A DNA stretch of 23,157 bases from WS-2 sp964650245 (GCA_964650245.1 CAZYQK010000039.1:1-23157), one strand, 5' to 3'; positions 14,284-22,149 are shown, counted from the stretch's first letter. The notes: a model not told the origin generated them from the letters alone. Numbers and translations are program-made.

Positions 14284-14580
14284 TTGGGGCCTCCCGGACG
14301 GCTTGTTGAATTCCGCCCATGTGACCTCTGCTTGGCGCAAGCGCCATGCCGATGCAGAACGGCGACCCGAGTCCTTCAATCGCGCAGGGCGCAGCGGCAT
14401 TCGCATCTTCGCGTGCGATGCGCAAGGCAGCACGCCCGCTCGGTCACGGACGCCTGCGGGAATTCACCCGGCGGGTGGGGTGGCGGTCGCATTTTGAGAA
14501 ACGGGCCCCGCCGGCGCGGCGCAGCGGGGCGAAGGGAGCGTGGCTGCGGCCCGATCCCCCCCGATGCTACCCTCCGCGCC
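14284..14580. other. 297-base divergent intergenic region with two small palindromes
   Basis: This region separates the lipoprotein gene (minus) from glcD (plus). TGGCGC-AA-GCGCCA at 14333-14346 and CACCCG-G-CGGGTG at 14465-14477 are perfect inverted repeats. The second, about 100 bases upstream of the glcD -10 box, could be an operator. Open frames crossing the region lack start signals. No RNA gene is recognised. Confidence 0.4.
14565..14573 (+). promoter_or_regulatory. Extended -10 promoter element of glcD, leaderless
   Basis: TGCTACCCT, with hexamer TACCCT at 14568-14573, is followed by exactly 7 bases (CCGCGCC) and the ATG at 14581. No ribosome-binding site fits in the gap. No -35 match is seen, but the TGn extension is present. 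Confidence 0.55.
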
Positions 14581-16044
14581 ATGCCGCTCTCCCGCGATCA
14601 CGTCGACGAACTGCGCGCCCTGCTCGGCGCCGACGGCGTGCTCGATTCCGAAGCCGCGCGCTTCACATACGAGGCCGACGCGCTGGCGCTCGAGAAGCGC
14701 ATGCCGGACGTGGTGGTGCTCCCGCGCTCGACCGACGAGGTCGCGGCGGTGGTGCGCTGGGCGCACGCGCATCGCATTCCGGTCACGCCGCGCGGCGCGG
14801 GCACCGGTCTCGCGGGCGGCGCGACGCCGGAGCGCGGTGGCATCGTGCTCTCGGTCAATCGCATGGACCACGTGCTGAGCGTCGACACCGACCGCATGTT
14901 CGCCTGGGTCGAGCCCGGGCTCGTCAACCTCCAGCTCTCACAGGAAACCGCGAAGCACGGGCTCTACTACGCGCCCGATCCGGCGTCGCAGCAGGTGAGC
15001 ACCATCGGCGGCAACGTCGCGACCAACGCGGGCGGGCCGCACTGTCTCAAGTACGGCGTCACGCTCAATCACCTGCTCGGCATCGTCGTCGTGCTCCACG
15101 ACGGCACGGTGGTCACGCTCGGCGGCGAGGCGCCCGACTCGCCCGACTTCGATCTGGCCTCGGTGGTGACGGGCAGCGAAGGCACGCTCGCGATCGTCAC
15201 CGAGATCTGCGTCCGGCTGCTGCCGAAGCCGGCGGCGGTCAAGACCATGCTCTTCGACTTCGCCACCATCGAGGAGGCGTGCCGCACGGTCTCCGCCGCG
15301 ATCGCGGCGGGGATCGTGCCCGCGGCGATGGAGATCATGGACCAGCACACCACGGGGCTGGTCGAGTCGTGGCTCCACATCGGGCTCCCGCTCGACGCCG
15401 GCGCGGTGCTGCTGATCGAGGTGGATGGCCCGGCGGTCAGCCTTGGGCCCCAGGTCGAGCGCATTTCGGCCCTCGCGCGCGAGAACGGCACGCGCTCGAT
15501 CCGCATCGCGCGCGACGAAGCCGAGCGCGCCGCGATCTGGCGCGGGCGGAAGTCCGCGTTCGGCGCCTACGGGCGGACGGCGTCCGGCTTCTACATCATG
15601 GACGGCGTGGTGCCGCGCACCCGGCTGGCCGAGGCGCTGTCCTCGATTTATCGCATGTGCGAGGAGCGCGGGCTTAGAGCCGGCAACGTGTTTCACGCCG
15701 GCGACGGCAACCTGCACCCGCACGTCCTGTTCGACGCCGACGATCCGAAGGCGCAGCAGGCGGCGCTCGAGGTCTCGCACGAGATCCTGCGCATGTGCAT
15801 CCGCATGGGCGGCACCATCTCGGGCGAGCACGGCGTGGGGATCGAGAAGCGCCCCATGATGAGCGAGCTGTTCGCGGCGGACGACCTGGCGGTGATGGAG
15901 CGGCTGCGCCGCGCGTTCAACCCCGACGAGCTGCTCAATCCCGACAAGATCCTCCCCGGCGGCGGCGGATGCGGCGAGGGCAAGGCGCCTGCGCAGATGG
16001 GCGGGATGCGGCCGCGCGACGACGCGGAAGGGCCGTGGATCTGA
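14581..16044 (+). CDS. glcD: Glycolate/D-lactate oxidase FAD subunit GlcD
   Basis: 487-residue flavoprotein of the vanillyl-alcohol oxidase/PCMH family. It oxidises glycolate to glyoxylate or a similar 2-hydroxy acid and feeds electrons to a membrane Fe-S subunit. FAD-binding motifs are PRGAGTGLAGGA (70-81), APDPASQQVSTIGGNVATNAGG (131-152) and TGSEGTLAIVT (197-207). The C-terminal FAD-oxidase domain holds the metal/substrate histidines HAGDGNLHPH (His372, His379, His381) and GEHGVGIEKR (His417). The tail after 460 is Gly-rich. The ATG at 14581 follows a leaderless promoter. The GlcE partner is encoded downstream beyond a beta-helix gene, and the Fe-S subunit GlcF is missing here. D-lactate dehydrogenase activity is an alternative. 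Confidence 0.9.
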   Translation: MPLSRDHVDELRALLGADGVLDSEAARFTYEADALALEKRMPDVVVLPRSTDEVAAVVRWAHAHRIPVTPRGAGTGLAGGATPERGGIVLSVNRMDHVLSVDTDRMFAWVEPGLVNLQLSQETAKHGLYYAPDPASQQVSTIGGNVATNAGGPHCLKYGVTLNHLLGIVVVLHDGTVVTLGGEAPDSPDFDLASVVTGSEGTLAIVTEICVRLLPKPAAVKTMLFDFATIEEACRTVSAAIAAGIVPAAMEIMDQHTTGLVESWLHIGLPLDAGAVLLIEVDGPAVSLGPQVERISALARENGTRSIRIARDEAERAAIWRGRKSAFGAYGRTASGFYIMDGVVPRTRLAEALSSIYRMCEERGLRAGNVFHAGDGNLHPHVLFDADDPKAQQAALEVSHEILRMCIRMGGTISGEHGVGIEKRPMMSELFAADDLAVMERLRRAFNPDELLNPDKILPGGGGCGEGKAPAQMGGMRPRDDAEGPWI

Positions 16045-16096
16045 GGCAGAACCCGCCTCCTCGAGCAGCGCGTTCTTCACGGGCAGCACGTTCAAC

Positions 16097-16130
16097 ATGG
16101 AAGCACCTGCGGTATGGAAGCACCGGGGGT
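16097..16130 (+). repeat. 17-bp tandem repeat upstream of the beta-helix gene
   Basis: ATGGAAGCACCTGCGGT (16097-16113) is followed at once by ATGGAAGCACCGGGGGT (16114-16130), identical at 15 of 17 positions. It lies directly upstream of the -10 candidate at 16139, covering the -35 region. This position suits a tandem activator-binding site, though a recent chance duplication is possible. Confidence 0.5.
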
Positions 16131-16138
16131 GACGGGCG

Positions 16139-16144
16139 TATCCT
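16139..16144 (+). promoter_or_regulatory. -10 element of the beta-helix gene
   Basis: TATCCT fits the TANNNT form used across the window. A transcript starting at about 16151 would have a leader of about 40 bases that includes a strong Shine-Dalgarno site (GGAGGG) before the GTG at 16191. No good -35 is visible; the 17-bp tandem repeat occupies that position. Confidence 0.35.
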
Positions 16145-16190
16145 TGATCGATGCCCCGCCCCCACGGGCGTTGCGCCGGAGGGCCGTCAG

Positions 16191-17792
16191 GTGGTTTCAC
16201 GGGCTCATGCTTCGATCGTCTCGCTGGCCGTGGTCGGCGGATTTCTCTACGCCCCGACCGCAACGGGAGCGCTGCTCGTGGTCCCGGACCAATACGCCAC
16301 CATCCAGTCCGCGATCGACACCGCGGCCTCCGGCGACTCGGTCCTGATCCGCGACGGGACCTATCACGAGACTCTGACACTCGCCGGGAAGGACCTCACG
16401 CTCTTCGGTGAGACCGGATACCTGAATACGATCGTGAGCGCCGATTCGACGGGCCGGGTGTGCGACATCGGGGCGGGGGTCACGTCGGCGACCGTGATCA
16501 GCGACGTCACCTTCACCAAAGGGCTCGCCGAACGGGGCGCGGGAATGCGCATCACGGGCGGGGCGTCACCCAGCCTGCGCCGCTGCCGATTCTTCCTCGA
16601 CCGCGCCATCAGCGCCTCGGAGAGCTACGGGGGCGCGCTGCTCGTGGAATCCAGCTCCACGGCGGACATCGAGGACTGCCGGTTCGAGCGCAACGGAGCG
16701 TTCATCGACCTGTACACAGGCGTGTTCGGGTACGGAGGCGCGATCTGCGCGCTCTCCTGCTCTCACATCACGGTGCGCGGGTCGCGCTTCGAGAGCAATG
16801 TCGCGGCGGGGTTCGAGGGCGGGATCGGCGGCGCGATCTACGTCAACGAAGCCTCGGCGACGATCGAGGACTGCTCGTTCGTGAGCAATTTCTCGATGCG
16901 CGGCGGCGCGATCGCGGCCGACGGCGCGGTCACCGTGCTGCGCTCGGTGTTCGAGAGCAATACCGGCACTTACGGCGCCTCCGCGATCGCGTGCGGGAGT
17001 GGAGCGCAGTGCAGCCCCACGCTCGGGGCTGCGCCCGCGGCGTTCATCGCCTACAACTTGTTCTACGACAATTGGACCCTCGCCTACGGCACGCTCGACG
17101 TGTCCGGGTCCGGCCAGGTTCGCAACAACACGCTCGCCTTCAACACCGGTGGCTCGACCGGCGCCGGGATCAACGTATCCGACGGCGTGATCGTGGGCCA
17201 CAACATCGTCGCCAACAACCAGGGGGTCGGAATCTTCTGCACGGGGCCAGGCTCTCCCGGCCTCATCGCGTGCAATGACGTCTGGGAGAATCGCGATCAG
17301 GGCCCGCTCGCGAACTACGGCGGCGCCTGCCCCGACCTCACGGGGATGGACGACAACATCTCCCTCGATCCCCTGTTCTGCAACGCCCCCGCGCGCCAGC
17401 TCGACCTCGACGCCGGCTCGCCCTGCGCGTCCGGCGGCGTGCCGTGCGGGCTGATCGGCGCGCTCGCCGTCGGGTGCGATGTCACCGCCGTGCCCGCACC
17501 GGGAGCCGAGTCCCGGTTCGCGCGACTGCTGCCGCCGCGGCCGAACCCGGGCCGCGGGCCGGTCACGATCGAGTTCACGTTGCCTCGTGCCATGCCGGTC
17601 CGGCTCGAGATCTACGATGCGGCCGGCCGCCGCGTCGCCGAGCTTGCGGACCGCGCGCTCGAGGCCGGCCGGCACGGAATGCTGTGGCCGGAGCCGGGCG
17701 GGCGCCCGGCGCGGACCAGCCCTGGGTTGTACGTGGTCGTGCTGCGCGCAGGCGGAGTGCTGGAGACGCGGCGCCTGATGCTGATCCGCTGA
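16191..17792 (+). CDS. Secreted right-handed parallel beta-helix protein with C-terminal FlgD/Por-type sorting domain
   Basis: 533 residues. The signal peptide (SRAHASIVSLAVVGGFLYAPTATGA) is followed by VPDQYATIQSAIDTAASGDSVLIRDGTY, the usual opening of DUF1565/pectate-lyase-like beta-helix proteins. Repeated coils with I-x-D-C-x-F and G-G-A-I motifs (IEDCRFERN, GGAICA, GGAIYV, IEDCSFVSN, GGAIAA) extend to about residue 400. The last 85 residues (PRPNPGRGPVTIEF, then LEIYDAAGRRVAEL, then GLYVVVLRAGG...RRLMLIR) form a FlgD-like/type A sorting-like domain common in FCB-group exported proteins. The GTG at 16191 has GGAGGG 7 bases upstream and begins the signal peptide; the frame open upstream overlaps glcD and is spurious. 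Surface location is likely. Substrate is unknown and no lyase catalytic residues can be assigned. Confidence 0.82.
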   Translation: MVSRAHASIVSLAVVGGFLYAPTATGALLVVPDQYATIQSAIDTAASGDSVLIRDGTYHETLTLAGKDLTLFGETGYLNTIVSADSTGRVCDIGAGVTSATVISDVTFTKGLAERGAGMRITGGASPSLRRCRFFLDRAISASESYGGALLVESSSTADIEDCRFERNGAFIDLYTGVFGYGGAICALSCSHITVRGSRFESNVAAGFEGGIGGAIYVNEASATIEDCSFVSNFSMRGGAIAADGAVTVLRSVFESNTGTYGASAIACGSGAQCSPTLGAAPAAFIAYNLFYDNWTLAYGTLDVSGSGQVRNNTLAFNTGGSTGAGINVSDGVIVGHNIVANNQGVGIFCTGPGSPGLIACNDVWENRDQGPLANYGGACPDLTGMDDNISLDPLFCNAPARQLDLDAGSPCASGGVPCGLIGALAVGCDVTAVPAPGAESRFARLLPPRPNPGRGPVTIEFTLPRAMPVRLEIYDAAGRRVAELADRALEAGRHGMLWPEPGGRPARTSPGLYVVVLRAGGVLETRRLMLIR

Positions 17793-17795
17793 CCG

Positions 17796-17813
17796 CGCGG
17801 GCGCCCGCCCGCG
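17796..17813. terminator. GC hairpin just after the beta-helix stop codon
   Basis: CGCGGGC (17796-17802) and GCCCGCG (17807-17813) form a 7-bp stem with a GCCC loop, starting 4 bases after the stop codon. There is no T-tract. It separates the beta-helix transcript from the glcE promoter. Confidence 0.35.
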
Positions 17814-17869
17814 GCGAGATCCGGGCCGCCGCGACCAGCGCCAGCGCGGCCGCGGCCGCCGCGACCGGA

Positions 17870-17900
17870 TTGTCCCGCCGCGCGCGTCCGATGCTAGGCT
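17870..17900 (+). promoter_or_regulatory. Promoter of glcE, leaderless
   Basis: TTGTCC at 17870-17875, a 19-base spacer, then TGC-TAGGCT with the hexamer at 17895-17900. Exactly 7 bases (GCCGGCG) lie before the ATG at 17908. This is the same geometry as at glcD and the sulfite dehydrogenase gene. Confidence 0.55.
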
Positions 17901-17907
17901 GCCGGCG

Positions 17908-19143
17908 ATGCCCGCGACCCCTTCATCGCTCGATCCCGCGCGCGCGACCGACCCTGCCCGCTACCGACTCGGCGCCCTCACGCCGGGCGTAGCACTCCGA
18001 CCCGCGTCCCGCGACGAGGTGGCCGAGGCGCTGCGCGCTGCGTCTCGCGACGGCCTCGCGGTGGTGCCGTGGGGCGGCGGCGTGGCGCTCTCGCGCGAGG
18101 CCGCGCCCGCGCGCTACGACCTCGCGCTCGATCTCACGGCGCTCGACCGCATCGTCGAGTACGAGCCCGGGGACCTGACGCTCACCGCCGAATGCGGCGT
18201 CACGATCGCCACGCTGCGAGACACGCTCGCCGCGCGCGGGCAGGAGCTGCCGCTGGAAGCGCCGCACGCCGCGCGCGCGACCCTGGGCGGCGTGCTGGCG
18301 GCCAACGCTTCGGGCCCGCGCCGGCTCCGCTTCGGCGCGCCGCGCGACCGCATCCTGGGCGCGCGCTTCGTACTCGGCGACGGGACGCACGCGCGCAGCG
18401 GCGGCAAGGTGGTGAAAAACGTCGCGGGCTACGGCCTTCATCGCCTGCTGTGCGGCTCGCGCGGCGGCCTCGCCGTGTTCCTCGAGGCGAGCCTCAAGCT
18501 CATGCCCGCGCAGGAACGGCGCGTCGCGCTCGCGTTCGAGGTCCCGGGCGCGCGGCTCGCGGAAGCCGCGCGCTGGCAGCCCCTCCCGCGGCTCGAGCCC
18601 GCGCTGCTCACCCTCGCGGGACGTGCCGCCGCCGCCGCTCTTCCCTTCCCCGCGCCGCGCGCCGAATTCGTCGCGATCGTCGGCATCGAGGAGGACGCGG
18701 CGTGGGCCGGGCGCCAGACCGAATCCGTGACGCGGGCGTTCGGCGCGCCCGCCGCGCGCTTCGAAGGAACCGATGCGCTCGCGCTGTGGCAGGCGCTCGC
18801 CGATCTCGAGGAGTCGCAGCCGACGCGCCTCTCGTTCAGCACCGCGCACAACACGCCCGCCGCGCTGGCGGGGCTGCTCGCGGAGGACGTCGCCCAGCGC
18901 GCCGTGTTTCACGCCCTCGCGGGCCGGCTGCATCTCTTCCCCGCGCGCGAGCAGGCACAGGGGCTGGTGCGCGACCTCGCGGCACGCGGCTTCACGCTGA
19001 TTGACGCGCGCGAGGCGGGCGAGATCGAGCCGCCGATTCCGCCGCAGGTGGCGGTCGGAACGCTGCGCGCGAGCATCCGCGAATCACTGGATCCGGGGCG
19101 CCGCTTCGCGCTGGGCGAGCGCTGGGAGCGCGGCGGGAGCTGA
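17908..19143 (+). CDS. glcE: Glycolate oxidase FAD-binding subunit GlcE
   Basis: 411 residues; the shorter, second flavin-binding subunit of the glycolate oxidase complex. Motifs are PWGGG (54-58) in place of the GlcD GxGT loop, then TLGGVLAANASGPRRLRFG (125-143) and the GlcE signature GGKVVKNVAGYGLHRLLCG (165-183). The C-terminal part is Ala/Arg-rich and ends with ASIRESLDPGRRFALG, as in GlcE/GlcD termini. It lacks the His-rich C-terminal oxidase motifs of GlcD, as expected. It should pair with GlcD encoded at 14581, although a beta-helix gene sits between and each gene appears to have its own leaderless promoter. GlcF is not found downstream. Confidence 0.87.
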   Translation: MPATPSSLDPARATDPARYRLGALTPGVALRPASRDEVAEALRAASRDGLAVVPWGGGVALSREAAPARYDLALDLTALDRIVEYEPGDLTLTAECGVTIATLRDTLAARGQELPLEAPHAARATLGGVLAANASGPRRLRFGAPRDRILGARFVLGDGTHARSGGKVVKNVAGYGLHRLLCGSRGGLAVFLEASLKLMPAQERRVALAFEVPGARLAEAARWQPLPRLEPALLTLAGRAAAAALPFPAPRAEFVAIVGIEEDAAWAGRQTESVTRAFGAPAARFEGTDALALWQALADLEESQPTRLSFSTAHNTPAALAGLLAEDVAQRAVFHALAGRLHLFPAREQAQGLVRDLAARGFTLIDAREAGEIEPPIPPQVAVGTLRASIRESLDPGRRFALGERWERGGS

Positions 19144-19150
19144 CCCGCAG

Positions 19151-19179
19151 ATGACCCGCGCCGCCTGCTCTGATAGCCT
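19151..19179 (+). promoter_or_regulatory. Promoter of the DUF1028 gene
   Basis: ATGACC at 19151-19156 (4 of 6 matches to TTGACA), a 17-base spacer, then TAGCCT at 19174-19179, preceded by TGA as an extended -10. The transcript would start near 19187, leaving a 41-base leader that contains a GGAGG Shine-Dalgarno site before the ATG at 19228. It begins only 7 bases after the glcE stop codon. Confidence 0.5.
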
Positions 19180-19227
19180 CCCGCCCGCTCACGCTCGCCT
19201 GAAGCCCGCTCGCCCGGAGGCCCTCCG

Positions 19228-20229
19228 ATGGATCTGACGCCCTTCCTGCCCGCGTTGCTCGTGCTGGCCGCGGCCGGCGGCGCCCCGCCCGCCCCGCTCG
19301 CCCACACCTACTCCATCGTGGCGCGCGACCCCGCGACCGGCGAGATGGGCGTGGCGGTGCAGTCGCACTACTTCTCGGTCGGTCCCATCGTGCCGTGGGC
19401 CGAGGCCGGCGTGGGCGCGGTCGCGACCCAGTCGCTGGTGCTGGTGGACTACGGGCCCAACGGACTCTCGCTCATGCGCCAGGGCTTCTCCGCGCAGCAG
19501 GCGCTGGACTCGCTGATCAAGGCCGACTCGAATCCCGACGTGCGCCAGGTGGCGATGGTGGACGCGAAGGGCAACGTCGCGGCGCACACCGGCAAGAAGT
19601 GCATTCCGGACGCGGGGAACAAGACCGGCAATCAGTACTCGTGCCAGGCCAACCTGATGTCGAACCCGACCATCTGGCCGGCGATGAGCGCGGCGTTCGA
19701 CGCGGCACAGGGTGATCTCGCCGAGCGCATGCTGCAGGCGCTCGAGGCCGCCGAAAGGGCGGGCGGCGACATCCGCGGCAGGCAGTCGGCGGCGATCGTG
19801 ATCGTGAAGGCGCAGTCTACCGGCAAGCCGTGGGCGGACCGCGTCATGGACCTGCGCGTCGAGGACAGCGACGATCCGCTCAAGGAGTTGCGGCGCCTGG
19901 TGAGGCTGCGCCGCGCCTACAACGCCGAGGACCAGGGCGACAATTTCATCGCCGACAAGAAGCCGGCGGAGGCGGCGAAGGCCTACGACGCGGCGATGCG
20001 GCTCGCGCCCGACGTGATCGAGCTTCAGTTCTGGGCCGCGGTCTCGATGTACACGAATGGGCAGGAGGCCGAGGCGCTCAAGCTGTTCCGCGCGGTGTTC
20101 GCGCGCGAGAAGCAGTGGGTCGAACTGGTGCCGCGGCTCGCGAAGGTGGGCCTGTTCCCCGACGATCCGAAGAAGATCGAAGAGGTCCAGCGCCAGCGCC
20201 CGCGGTCGCGGCTCGAGCGGGGACGGTGA
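19228..20229 (+). CDS. DUF1028 (Ntn-hydrolase-like) protein with C-terminal TPR
   Basis: 333 residues. A signal-like N-terminus (FLPALLVLAAAGGAPPAPLAH) lacks the usual basic residue. The DUF1028 domain begins at about 26 with HTYSIVARDPATGEMGVAVQSHY and the very conserved VGPIVPWAEAGVGAVATQS (51-69). It continues through VDAKGNVAAHTG (111-122) to GGDIRGRQSAAIVIV (179-193). DUF1028 has an Ntn-hydrolase-like fold but no established reaction. Residues about 230-300 form TPR-like helices (FIADKKPAEAAKAYDAAMRLAPD, then MYTNGQEAEALKLFRAVFARE), replacing the peptidoglycan-binding C-terminus of some relatives. GGAGG precedes the ATG at 19228. The ABC exporter gene follows 37 bases later and is probably co-transcribed. 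Confidence 0.88.
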   Translation: MDLTPFLPALLVLAAAGGAPPAPLAHTYSIVARDPATGEMGVAVQSHYFSVGPIVPWAEAGVGAVATQSLVLVDYGPNGLSLMRQGFSAQQALDSLIKADSNPDVRQVAMVDAKGNVAAHTGKKCIPDAGNKTGNQYSCQANLMSNPTIWPAMSAAFDAAQGDLAERMLQALEAAERAGGDIRGRQSAAIVIVKAQSTGKPWADRVMDLRVEDSDDPLKELRRLVRLRRAYNAEDQGDNFIADKKPAEAAKAYDAAMRLAPDVIELQFWAAVSMYTNGQEAEALKLFRAVFAREKQWVELVPRLAKVGLFPDDPKKIEEVQRQRPRSRLERGR

Positions 20230-20266
20230 GGGGAACACCCGGCCGAGGACGAAAGACACCGACTGA

Positions 20267-22117
20267 ATGGCTGACTCGAAGAGACGCATCACCGCTTCCA
20301 CCGCCTGGCGCGAAGCGCGCGCGCTGATCGCGGCGCACCGCCGCCGGCTCGCGATCGGCCTGGGGCTCATGCTGGTCTCGCGCCTCACGGGGCTCGTGAT
20401 GCCGGCCTCCTCCAAGTACCTGATCGACGACGTGATCGGGAAGCACCGCGTGGACCTGCTCGTGCCGCTGGCGCTCGCGGTCGCGGGGGCGACACTGGTC
20501 CAGGCCGCGACCGGCTTCGCGCTCTCGCAGGTGGTCGGCGTCACCGCGCAGCGCGCGATCACCGACATGCGCCGGCGGGTGCAGGCTCACGTCACGCGGC
20601 TGCCGGTGCGCTACTTCGACTCCAACCAGACCGGCGTGCTGATCTCACGCATCATGAGCGACGCCGAAGGGGTGCGGAACCTGGTCGGCACCGGACTGGT
20701 TCAGCTCTGCGGGGGCGTGGTCACCGCGGTGCTGGCGCTCGGCGTGCTGCTCTACGTCAACTGGCGCCTGACCCTCGCCACGCTGATCGTGCTCGCCGCC
20801 TTCGGCGCCTTCATGTCGTGGGCGTTCGCGAAATTCCGGCCGCTGTTCCGCGAGCGCGGCAGGATCAACGCCGAGGTCACGGGCCGGCTGGCCGAGACGC
20901 TGGGCGGCATCCGCATCGTCAAGGCCTACGTCGCCGAGCGCCGCGAGCAGCGCGTGTTCGCCCGCGGCGCGCACCGGCTGTTCCGCAACGTCGCGCAGGC
21001 CATCACCGCCGTCTCGGCAACGCAGGCGCTCTCCACGGTGCTGGTGGGGCTCATCAGCGTGATCATGATGCTGATCGGCGGTCGCGCCATCCTCGCGGGC
21101 TCGATGACGGTCGGCGGCTTCGTCATGTACGTCTCGTTCACCGCCATGATGGCGGGGCCGCTGGTCGAGATGGCGGCGATCGGCACACAGATCACCGAGG
21201 CCTTCGCCGGCCTCGACCGCATTCGCGAGATCCTGGGCACGAGCACGGAGGACGAGAATGACGGCGAGCGCCTGGCACTCGACGGCGTGCGCGGAGACGT
21301 CTCGTTCGAGGACGTGAGCTTCGAGTACGTGGCGGGCACGCTGGTCTTGAAGCACGTCGCCTTCCGCGCGCCGCAGGGCAGCACCACCGCGCTGGTGGGA
21401 TCGAGCGGCTCCGGCAAGAGCACGCTGATCGGGCTGATCATGGCGCACCATCGCCCGCTCTCGGGCCGCGTGCGGGTGGACGGCCACGATCTCGCCTCCT
21501 TGAGGCTCCGCGAGTACCGCGAGCACCTGGGCGTGGTGCTCCAGGACAACTTCCTGTTCGACGGCACCATCCGCGACAACATCGCGTTCTCGCGCCCCGA
21601 CGCCACCCTGGACCAGATCCGAGAGGTGAGCCGCATCGCCCATTGCGATGAGTTCATCGATCGCTTCGAGAAGAAGTACGACAGCATCGTGGGCGAGCGC
21701 GGCATCAAGCTCTCGGGCGGCCAGCGGCAGCGCGTCGCCATCGCGCGCGCGATTCTGGCCGACCCGCGCCTCCTGATCCTCGATGAAGCCACTTCGAGCC
21801 TCGACTCCGAGAGCGAGGCCCTGATCCAGGACGGGCTGCGCTCGCTGCGCCGCGGCCGCACCACGTTCGTCATCGCGCACCGGCTCTCGACCATTCGCAG
21901 CGCCGACCAGATCCTGGTGCTGGAGGGCGGCGAGATCGTGGAGCGCGGCACCCATGACCAGCTGCTGGCCGCGAATGGCCGCTACCGGCAGCTCTACGAC
22001 CGCCAGTACAAGCTCGAGCTCGACCGCTTCATCAATCCCGGCGAGGACTGGATCCCGGTGCCGGAGCGCGCGAAGGCGATCAGCGAGGTCGAGGAGGCGC
22101 GCCCGCCGGTGGCGTGA
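20267..22117 (+). CDS. MsbA-like ABC exporter half-transporter (membrane and ATPase fused)
   Basis: 616 residues. The N-terminal type IV exporter membrane domain (about 25-320) has six hydrophobic segments and the coupling-helix region around RYFDSNQTGVLISRIMSD (115-132). The ATPase domain follows (about 340-580): Walker A GSSGSGKST (378-386), Q-loop Gln426 (VVLQDNFLF), signature LSGGQ (482-486), Walker B LLILDE with Glu507, and switch His538 (IAHRLST). All catalytic residues are intact, and it should work as a homodimer exporting lipids, lipid-linked glycans or small molecules. Its C-terminal extension (DRFINPGEDWIPVPERAKA) is common in this subgroup. The Shine-Dalgarno site at the ATG at 20267 is weak, consistent with reading from the DUF1028 transcript. 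Substrate is unknown. Confidence 0.9.
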   Translation: MADSKRRITASTAWREARALIAAHRRRLAIGLGLMLVSRLTGLVMPASSKYLIDDVIGKHRVDLLVPLALAVAGATLVQAATGFALSQVVGVTAQRAITDMRRRVQAHVTRLPVRYFDSNQTGVLISRIMSDAEGVRNLVGTGLVQLCGGVVTAVLALGVLLYVNWRLTLATLIVLAAFGAFMSWAFAKFRPLFRERGRINAEVTGRLAETLGGIRIVKAYVAERREQRVFARGAHRLFRNVAQAITAVSATQALSTVLVGLISVIMMLIGGRAILAGSMTVGGFVMYVSFTAMMAGPLVEMAAIGTQITEAFAGLDRIREILGTSTEDENDGERLALDGVRGDVSFEDVSFEYVAGTLVLKHVAFRAPQGSTTALVGSSGSGKSTLIGLIMAHHRPLSGRVRVDGHDLASLRLREYREHLGVVLQDNFLFDGTIRDNIAFSRPDATLDQIREVSRIAHCDEFIDRFEKKYDSIVGERGIKLSGGQRQRVAIARAILADPRLLILDEATSSLDSESEALIQDGLRSLRRGRTTFVIAHRLSTIRSADQILVLEGGEIVERGTHDQLLAANGRYRQLYDRQYKLELDRFINPGEDWIPVPERAKAISEVEEARPPVA

Positions 22118-22120
22118 ATC

Positions 22121-22149
22121 TTGACCCGCTGATGCCCCGGACGTAGCGT
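22121..22149 (+). promoter_or_regulatory. Promoter of the Ser/Thr kinase gene
   Basis: TTGACC at 22121-22126 (5 of 6 matches), a 17-base spacer, then TAGCGT at 22144-22149. This is the best -35/-10 pair in the window. Transcription would start near 22157, giving a leader of about 116 bases before the ATG at 22273, long enough for a regulatory structure, though no known riboswitch is recognised. Confidence 0.55.

Noticed and set aside
14284..14580. 99-codon N-terminal extension of GlcD
   Set aside because: No similarity to the GlcD N-terminus. The ATG at 14581 is at the normal family start and at the leaderless-promoter position.
15795..16190. 132-codon N-terminal extension of the beta-helix protein
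   Set aside because: It overlaps the end of glcD in another frame and would bury the signal peptide. The GTG at 16191 has a strong ribosome-binding site.
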